Of a DNA stretch of 9,946 nt, positions 5,914 through 9,946 are shown piece after piece. The translations under genes were made by a program, and so were the position numbers. Under the pieces are notes generated by a model. The model was not told where the DNA came from, did no database searches, and saw only the letters and a program-made list of their open reading frames with translations. Every line of letters begins with the position of its first letter. Position 1 is the first letter of the stretch. This DNA comes from an uncultured Eubacteriales bacterium (lineage in GTDB: Bacteria > Bacillota > Clostridia > Oscillospirales > Oscillospiraceae): NCBI GenBank assembly GCA_900549705.1, contig URPI01000077.1, forward strand, positions 1-9,946, given 5' to 3'.

Positions 5914-6924
5914 ATGAAGCTGCTCACCGTTACCATTCCCTGCTACAACTCCCAGGAATACATGGAAAAATGTATCAAAAGCTTGCTTCCTGGGGGGAGT
6001 CGCGTCCAGATTGTCATTATTGATGACGGCTCCAAAGATGCAACCGGAGAAATTGCAGACCGTTACGCAGCCCAGTACCCCGATATTGTTACGGTTGTTC
6101 ATCAGCCCAACGGCGGCCATGGCGAGGGCATCAATCAGGGTCTGAAACACGCCCAAGGAAAATATTTTAAGGTTGTGGACAGTGATGACTGGGTGAGCGG
6201 GGATTTCAACCGCTTCCTGGATACCCTGGAGGCCTGCGAAAAAAGCGGCGGCGTGGATTTGTTTGTGACCAATTATTATTATGAGCACGCCGACGGAAAG
6301 GGCAATCGCTCCATCTGCTATGCCAATGCGCTGCCGGAGGATCAGATTTTCGCCTGGGCAGACACCAAGCCCTTCAAGCTCCATCAGCTGCTGACCATTC
6401 ACAGCTGCACCTTCCGCACGGAACTGTTGCGCAACCACACCAAGGAGCTGCCCAAACACGTTTTCTATGAGGATAACCTCATGGTCTATCAGGGGCTGCC
6501 CTATGTCAGAAGAATGTACTATCTCAACGCTGACCTCTACCGCTATTATATCGGCAGGGAAGGGCAATCCGTCCAGCGGGACGTGATGACCCGGCGGTAT
6601 ATGCACCAGATTATTGTCACCCAAAAATGCTTTGAGGCCTGCCACCTGGATGACATTCAGGACAAGAAGCAGCGCAAGTACCTCAAGCATGAGCTGTTTA
6701 TGATGTTCGGCATTTCTGCCCTCTATGCCCGGCTGAACAAGAGCGCCGAGGCCGATGCCGACCTGGACAAGATGTGGCAGGAGTGCCGGAAATTCGATGC
6801 CAAGTGGGCCAACCATTTCCAGAATCACACCCCGGTGCATCTGGTCTGCCTGCCCGGCAAGGTGGGCAGAAACCTCTCCAGCTCCGTCTATACCCTTGCC
6901 AATAAGGTTGTGCGGTTCAATTAA
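5914..6924 (+). CDS. Family 2 glycosyltransferase
   Basis: This is a 336-residue GT-A fold inverting transferase moving a sugar from a nucleotide-sugar donor to an unknown acceptor. The N-terminal half has the GT2 marks: VTIPCYNSQEYMEKCIKSLL (6-25), IIDDGSKD (35-42) for nucleotide binding, NGGHGEGINQGL (66-77) and the metal-binding KVVDSDDW (86-93). The C-terminal half (about 100-336) is variable acceptor-side sequence that I cannot assign. No transmembrane helices are evident, unlike GtrB/DPM1-type enzymes, so it would work in the cytoplasm or at the membrane face. AAGAGGAA about 8-10 bases upstream is its ribosome site. It is the last gene of the probable GH3-GtrA-GT2 operon, 73 bases after the GtrA stop with a hairpin between. 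A role in cell-surface or lipid-linked glycan assembly is inferred from the neighbour. Confidence 0.9.
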   Translation: MKLLTVTIPCYNSQEYMEKCIKSLLPGGSRVQIVIIDDGSKDATGEIADRYAAQYPDIVTVVHQPNGGHGEGINQGLKHAQGKYFKVVDSDDWVSGDFNRFLDTLEACEKSGGVDLFVTNYYYEHADGKGNRSICYANALPEDQIFAWADTKPFKLHQLLTIHSCTFRTELLRNHTKELPKHVFYEDNLMVYQGLPYVRRMYYLNADLYRYYIGREGQSVQRDVMTRRYMHQIIVTQKCFEACHLDDIQDKKQRKYLKHELFMMFGISALYARLNKSAEADADLDKMWQECRKFDAKWANHFQNHTPVHLVCLPGKVGRNLSSSVYTLANKVVRFN

Positions 6925-7138
6925 AAGACGTTGCCCCGGAAGCGTTGATTGCCTCCGGGGGCGTTCCATACGGATTGCAGGGGCAGACCAACTGCCAGCT
7001 GACGCAACAGAGCGGTTCGTTGAATGGTAGCAGCTTCTCCGTTGGACTGTAGTAGAGCACATCCCTTAAAACTTCATTTTTATTAAAACGCAGTATGCCT
7101 TTTTCTTCAGATAATGGCTGAGCAAAGTCTAAATGCAT
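6917..7138 (-). CDS. Doubtful low-GC ORF, possibly a gene fragment
   Basis: A 73-codon minus-strand frame whose first 43 residues (7138 down to about 7010) look coding: MHLDFAQPLSEEKGILRF, then an acidic and basic mix ending near LLPFNEPL. This part is markedly AT-richer than its neighbours. The remainder runs through the GC-rich GT2 terminator hairpin and into the 3' end of the GT2 gene on the other strand, so the true C-terminus is probably lost. No good Shine-Dalgarno or promoter precedes the ATG. I do not recognise a family. A truncated foreign gene is my best guess; a chance frame is possible. Confidence 0.25.
   Translation of the reverse strand: MHLDFAQPLSEEKGILRFNKNEVLRDVLYYSPTEKLLPFNEPLCCVSWQLVCPCNPYGTPPEAINASGATSFN
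6933..6962 (+). terminator. Hairpin after the glycosyltransferase gene
   Basis: GCCCCGGA (6933-6940) pairs with TCCGGGGGC (6954-6962) with one bulged G. It starts 8 bases after the GT2 stop and is probably the operon terminator, but no T run follows, so it is a weak example. Confidence 0.5.
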
Positions 7139-7157
7139 TTGTGAAGTTTTAAGAGAT
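7061..7157. repeat. 16-bp inverted repeat around the low-GC ORF start
   Basis: CTTAAAACTTCA (7065-7076) and TGAAGTTTTAAG (7142-7153) are perfect inverse copies, extending to 15 of 16 matches (7061-7076 against 7142-7157). The arms are 65 bp apart. One arm lies just upstream of the minus-strand ATG at 7138 and the other within that frame. It could be the ends of a tiny element or a duplicated inverted binding site. Confidence 0.7.
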
Positions 7158-7165
7158 TCGCTCTA

Positions 7166-7249
7166 GTAGGGGCGGATAGAATCCGCCCGCAGCATAAAGC
7201 GCCCCTTCGGGGTGCTTGTGTGCCAGGTCGACTGCCAGTCAACCCCTAC
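7166..7249. repeat. MITE-like palindromic intergenic element
   Basis: An 84-bp unit begins with GTAGGGG (7166-7172) and ends with its inverse CCCCTAC (7243-7249). Inside are three hairpins in a row: GGGCGGAT/ATCCGCCC (7170-7188), AAGCGCCCC/GGGGTGCTT with a TTC loop (7197-7217), and GGTCGAC/GTCAACC with one mismatch (7226-7244). The outer hairpins compete with the terminal pairing. The motif TGCCAG occurs twice (7221-7226, 7233-7238). It lies between two converging operons, a usual home for REP/MITE-type repeats. I believe similar GTAGGGGCGGAT repeats are dispersed in Faecalibacterium-like genomes, but that is memory only. Confidence 0.6.
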
Positions 7250-7271
7250 AGTTGGCGTGTACAATTACAAA

Positions 7272-7304
7272 GCCCCCGTGTGCAAAAACACTGCACACGG
7301 GGGC
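7272..7304 (-). terminator. Terminator of the hexuronate operon
   Basis: A perfect 12-bp stem, GCCCCCGTGTGC (7272-7283) with GCACACGGGGGC (7293-7304), lies 20 bases past the uxuB stop. On the minus strand CTTTGTAATT follows, a modest T-rich tail. Confidence 0.75.
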
Positions 7305-7324
7305 AAAAATATGATAGAAGAAGC

Positions 7325-8176
7325 TTACACGCCGGAGTAAGCGGAGAAGCCGCCGTCAATGGGCAGGCAGATACCGGTGATGAATCCGGCTGCGTCGTTG
7401 TTCAGCAGGAACAGCACAGCGCCCACCAAATCCTTCTCGCTGTCGCCGAAGCGTCCCATGGGGGTCTTGTCCAGAATGCGGCGGGTGCGGGCGGTGGGGG
7501 TTCCGTCGTCGTTGTACAGCAGCTTGGCGTTCTGCTCGGAGGAGAAGAAGCCGGGGGCAATGGCGTTGACCCGGATGCCCACCTTGGAGAAGTGAACCGC
7601 CAGCCACTGTGTAAAGTTGGTCACAGCAGCCTTGGAGGAGGAGTAGGCGGGGATTTTGGTCAGAGGCAGGTACGCATTCATGCTGGAGATGTTCAGAATG
7701 TTGCAGCCCTCTCTGCCCACCATCTGGCGGGCAAAGGCCTGGGTGGGCAGCAGCGTTCCAACCCAGTTCAGGTTGAACACATTCTGCACGCTGTTTTCGT
7801 CCAGGTCGAAGAAAGTGACGGTGTCGCTCTCCAAATCGCCCATCTCAAAAAATTCCTTGTCGGTGTTGGCTCTCGCATTGTTGCCGCCGGCACCGTTGAT
7901 GAGAATGTCGCAGGGGCCCAGGTCAGCCTGCACCTGGTCGGCAACTGCAAAGCAGTTGTCCTTGCTCAGCACATTGCAGGCGTAGCCCTTGGCGATGCCG
8001 CCCTCCGCAGCAATCTTGTCTGCCACCTCGTTGAGCTTTGCCAGGTTACGGCCCAGCAGCGCCACCTTTGCACCGGCACGCGCCAGAGCCATGGCGAAGA
8101 TGGAGCACAGGGTGCCGCTGGCACCGGTCACAACTGCCACCTTGCCGGTCAGGTCAGTATCAATCACATTTTTCAT
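7325..8176 (-). CDS. uxuB: D-mannonate oxidoreductase (fructuronate reductase), SDR family
   Basis: This 283-residue short-chain dehydrogenase most likely interconverts D-fructuronate and D-mannonate with NAD(H) in glucuronate catabolism. Motifs: cofactor loop VVTGASGTLC (15-24), INGAGGNN (93-100), the active-site tetrad from N137, S165, Y178 and K182 (AYSSSK, 177-182), and IRVNAIAPGFFSSEQN (201-216). NISSMNAYLPLTKIPAYS, FTQWLAVH and the C-terminus DGGFSAYSGV match the Gram-positive SDR-type UxuB (B. subtilis YjmF), not the long-chain E. coli UxuB. The glycine-rich loop has Cys24 where Gly is usual. AAAGAGGAA about 6 bases upstream of the ATG is the ribosome site, located in the 16-base gap after the flavoprotein gene, so the two are co-transcribed. 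It is the last gene before the terminator. A related ketose reductase activity is the main alternative. Confidence 0.85.
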   Translation of the reverse strand: MKNVIDTDLTGKVAVVTGASGTLCSIFAMALARAGAKVALLGRNLAKLNEVADKIAAEGGIAKGYACNVLSKDNCFAVADQVQADLGPCDILINGAGGNNARANTDKEFFEMGDLESDTVTFFDLDENSVQNVFNLNWVGTLLPTQAFARQMVGREGCNILNISSMNAYLPLTKIPAYSSSKAAVTNFTQWLAVHFSKVGIRVNAIAPGFFSSEQNAKLLYNDDGTPTARTRRILDKTPMGRFGDSEKDLVGAVLFLLNNDAAGFITGICLPIDGGFSAYSGV

Positions 8177-8192
8177 AGATTTTCCTCTTTCC

Positions 8193-9410
8193 TCAGCAGC
8201 TTTCCAAATAGCGAATCATGGCGTCCGCTGCTTTCTTGGCGCCTTCTACTGCATGAACCACGGTCTTTGCGCCGGTTACCACGTCTCCGGCGGCAAACAC
8301 GCCGGGGCGGGTGGTCATCATGTTCTCGTCCACCACAATGGTGCCGCTTTCCGTGGCTTCCATGCCGTCGGTGGATTTTGCAAACTCCCGGCGGGGCACC
8401 TGGCTGATGGAAATGACGGTGGAATCCGCCTCCACCTGCTCCAAGCCCTCCTCGTAACCAATCACCTTGTCGTTTTCGTCAAAGACGGAGGTTTTGAACA
8501 CCGGGCCTTTTTCGGTGATTTTCCAAATCTGTTTGCCGAATACGAACTTTGCGCCGTCAAGCGCCGCATATTCCCGCTCGCTGGAGCTGGCGGTGCTGCG
8601 TTTTCCCCGTGCATACAGCGTAACGTGACGGGAACCGTTGCGCAGCGCCGTCCGCGCCACGTCCATGGCGGCATTGCCCATGCCGATAACAGCCACGTTG
8701 TCTCCCAGGGGCTGACGTGCCGGATTTGCCAAATAGTTCAGGCCAAAGCGCACGTTGCCCAAGGATTCGCCCTCGATGCCCAAACTCTTGGGGCGATCGG
8801 CACCGGTGCCCACAAACACGCAGGAATATCCGTCGCGGAATAGGTTATCAACCATCAGCACCGCACCGATGGTGGTGTTCAGCCGGATAGTGATGCCCAT
8901 TTCCTCCATGCGCTTTTGCAGTCGATCCAGCACAGACTTGGGCAGGCGGAATTCGGGGATGCCATACTGCATGATGCCGCCAATCTTATCCTCCCACTCG
9001 AAGACAGTGACGGGATAGCCCTGCTGTGCCAGCCGGATGGCAACGGTCAGGCCGGCAGGGCCGGCGCCGATGACCGCAACCTTTTTATCCTTGGGCTCCG
9101 GCTTTTGAATCTCCATCCGATCCAGGTACATATCGGAAATGTAATTTTCGATGCTGGAAAAATGGATGGGGGCATCTTTTTTGCCCCGGATGCAATGACC
9201 GGCGCACTGCTGCTCATGGTTGCAGACAATGCTGCAAATGGCGGACATGGGATTGTTCCGAAAGAGAATTTCTCCGGCTTCCATCACGTTCCCCTGCTTG
9301 AACATCTGGATAATCTGGGGGATGGGAGTGTGAACCGGGCAGCCCTCCTGGCACAGGGGACGCTTGCAATTCAGGCAGCGCTCCGCTTCCGTTACAATAT
9401 GAATTGCCAT
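8193..9410 (-). CDS. GltD-like Fe-S/FAD NAD(P)-dependent oxidoreductase
   Basis: A 405-residue protein of the glutamate-synthase small-subunit family (GltD, NfnB, PreT, DPYD N-terminus). The N-terminal helical domain holds two four-cysteine sets for [4Fe-4S] clusters: C12-x2-C15-x4-C20-x3-C24 and C59-x3-C63-x5-C69-x3-C73. An FAD Rossmann motif GAGPAG is at 115-120 and an NAD(P) motif GMGNAAMDVA at 243-252. GVFAAGDVVTGAKTVVHAV (370-388) closes the FAD site. Such proteins take electrons from NAD(P)H and pass them through the clusters to a partner subunit; GltA, NfnA or PreA is absent from the window. It lies between kdgK (3 bases from that stop to this ATG, implying translational coupling; no clear Shine-Dalgarno) and uxuB. 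It is shorter than many GltD proteins (about 450-490). The family is certain; the reaction and partner are not. Confidence 0.88.
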   Translation of the reverse strand: MAIHIVTEAERCLNCKRPLCQEGCPVHTPIPQIIQMFKQGNVMEAGEILFRNNPMSAICSIVCNHEQQCAGHCIRGKKDAPIHFSSIENYISDMYLDRMEIQKPEPKDKKVAVIGAGPAGLTVAIRLAQQGYPVTVFEWEDKIGGIMQYGIPEFRLPKSVLDRLQKRMEEMGITIRLNTTIGAVLMVDNLFRDGYSCVFVGTGADRPKSLGIEGESLGNVRFGLNYLANPARQPLGDNVAVIGMGNAAMDVARTALRNGSRHVTLYARGKRSTASSSEREYAALDGAKFVFGKQIWKITEKGPVFKTSVFDENDKVIGYEEGLEQVEADSTVISISQVPRREFAKSTDGMEATESGTIVVDENMMTTRPGVFAAGDVVTGAKTVVHAVEGAKKAADAMIRYLESC

Positions 9411-9413
9411 GGA

Positions 9414-9946
9414 TTATCTCTGGATACGACCGGAGCCGTCGCCGCCAGCCAGCTTCTCAACCTCGGCAACAGTGACCATGTTGTAGTCGCCCTCGATGGA
9501 GTGCTTCAGAGCGGAAGCAGCCACAGCAAACTCAACAGCAGCCTGGGTGGACTTGCCGTTCATCAGAGAGTAAATCAGGCCGCCGCCGAAGCTGTCGCCG
9601 CCGCCCACACGGTCGATGATGTGCAGGTCATACTTCTTGGAGAAGCAGTATTCGTCCTTTGCCACATTGTACAGCATGGCGCTCCAGCCGTTGTCGAAAG
9701 CAGAGTGGCTTTCCCGCAGGGTGATGGCAACCATCTCAAAGCCAAACTTGTCAGCCAGCTGCTTGGCAACGGACTTGTAGCCCTCGTGGTTCAGGCTGCC
9801 GCCGTAGATGTCGGTGGCTTCTGCCTCAATGCCGAACACGTCCTTGGCATCCTCCTCGTTGGAGATGCACACGTCCACATACTGGCACAGGTCGGTCATG
9901 GCAGCACGAGCCTGCTCACGGGTCCACAGCTTGCCGCGGTAGTTCA
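9414..9946 (-). CDS. kdgK: 2-keto-3-deoxygluconate kinase (PfkB family), C-terminal part
   Basis: The minus-strand frame is open to the window edge; 177 C-terminal residues are present and the N-terminal half lies beyond 9946. The ATG at 9897-9899 is internal: upstream codons continue NYRGKLWTREQARAA, typical of this family. PfkB signature 2 appears as DRVGGGDSFGGGLIY, whose GGGD holds the catalytic aspartate (codon 9594-9596). YVDVCISNEEDA and the end DYNMVTVAEVE...GRIQR match KDG kinases, which phosphorylate 2-dehydro-3-deoxy-D-gluconate to KDPG with ATP in the hexuronate pathway. Neighbouring uxuB supports this over fructokinase or ribokinase. The TAA stop is separated by only TCC from the next gene's ATG. 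Confidence 0.85.
   Translation of the reverse strand, partial: NYRGKLWTREQARAAMTDLCQYVDVCISNEEDAKDVFGIEAEATDIYGGSLNHEGYKSVAKQLADKFGFEMVAITLRESHSAFDNGWSAMLYNVAKDEYCFSKKYDLHIIDRVGGGDSFGGGLIYSLMNGKSTQAAVEFAVAASALKHSIEGDYNMVTVAEVEKLAGGDGSGRIQR

Larger units (their letters stand above)
6963..7271. other. Convergent intergenic region
   Basis: About 310 bp lie between the ends of the plus-strand glycosyltransferase operon and the minus-strand hexuronate operon. Besides the doubtful low-GC ORF, the 16-bp inverted repeat and the MITE-like element I see nothing else. A short GC-rich piece near 6975-7005 shares TGCAGGGG-like and ACTGCCAG words with the end of the MITE-like element and may be a degenerate relic of the same repeat family. 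Confidence 0.4.

Noticed and set aside
4968..7062. Two long minus-strand frames (4968-5936 and 5806-7062) opposite the GtrA and GT2 genes
   Set aside because: Both are antisense to genes with recognisable families and have no motifs or ribosome sites.
7166..7249. CRISPR-like or riboswitch-like array in the repeat-rich gap
   Set aside because: There is one copy of each hairpin, no regular spacers, and no aptamer core I recognise; a palindromic interspersed repeat explains it better.
7220..8407. A 395-codon plus-strand frame opposite uxuB
   Set aside because: It begins inside the MITE-like repeat, crosses the operon terminator and is antisense to SDR motifs; composition is not protein-like.

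Overview
The window reads as a chromosomal segment of a gut-type Gram-positive anaerobe of the class Clostridia, probably Oscillospiraceae/Ruminococcaceae (Faecalibacterium/Gemmiger-like). I base this on GC-rich coding sequence with strong AGGAGG-type ribosome sites, a fructuronate reductase of the Gram-positive SDR type, a GH3 beta-glucosidase with the long C-terminal tail I associate with Clostridia, and small palindromic intergenic repeats. This placement is from protein style and memory, not from a search.

Left end (1-970): a terminator from an unseen upstream gene, then a graveyard of mobile DNA. Two different tyrosine-recombinase C-termini sit head to head (110-340 minus, about 326-631 plus). 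They are followed by a long perfect hairpin, a 37-codon ORF with an excellent Shine-Dalgarno, a bidirectional terminator and the 3' end of a tRNA-Ala(GGC) gene (892-967, minus). Integrase remains facing a tRNA 3' end suggest a decayed element once integrated at this tRNA.

Centre (1018-6924, plus strand): the tRNA promoter and the galK promoter diverge from 1018-1121. galK (galactokinase) stands alone and ends at a GC-rich hairpin. After a 490-bp AT-rich gap holding an orphan bidirectional terminator comes a probable three-gene operon: a GH3 beta-glucosidase of 803 residues, a GtrA-family membrane protein and a family-2 glycosyltransferase. The last two suggest lipid-linked or cell-surface glycan assembly; the glucosidase supplies free sugar or trims glycans.

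Right end (7272-9946, minus strand): a convergent hexuronate catabolic operon, read from the right edge as kdgK (partial), a GltD-like iron-sulfur flavoprotein and uxuB, ending at a 12-bp perfect terminator hairpin. UxuB makes D-mannonate from fructuronate and KdgK phosphorylates 2-keto-3-deoxygluconate. The mannonate dehydratase that joins them is not in the window. The flavoprotein in the middle is the least expected member.

The convergent gap 6925-7324 holds a low-GC orphan ORF with a 16-bp inverted repeat at its start, and an 84-bp palindromic MITE-like repeat with GTAGGGG/CCCCTAC ends. I see no CRISPR array, complete insertion sequence, toxin-antitoxin pair or recognisable defence system. 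Most of the window is ordinary sugar metabolism; the odd material is at the left end, in the 6925-7324 gap, and in the operon membership of the GltD-like and GtrA/GT2 genes.
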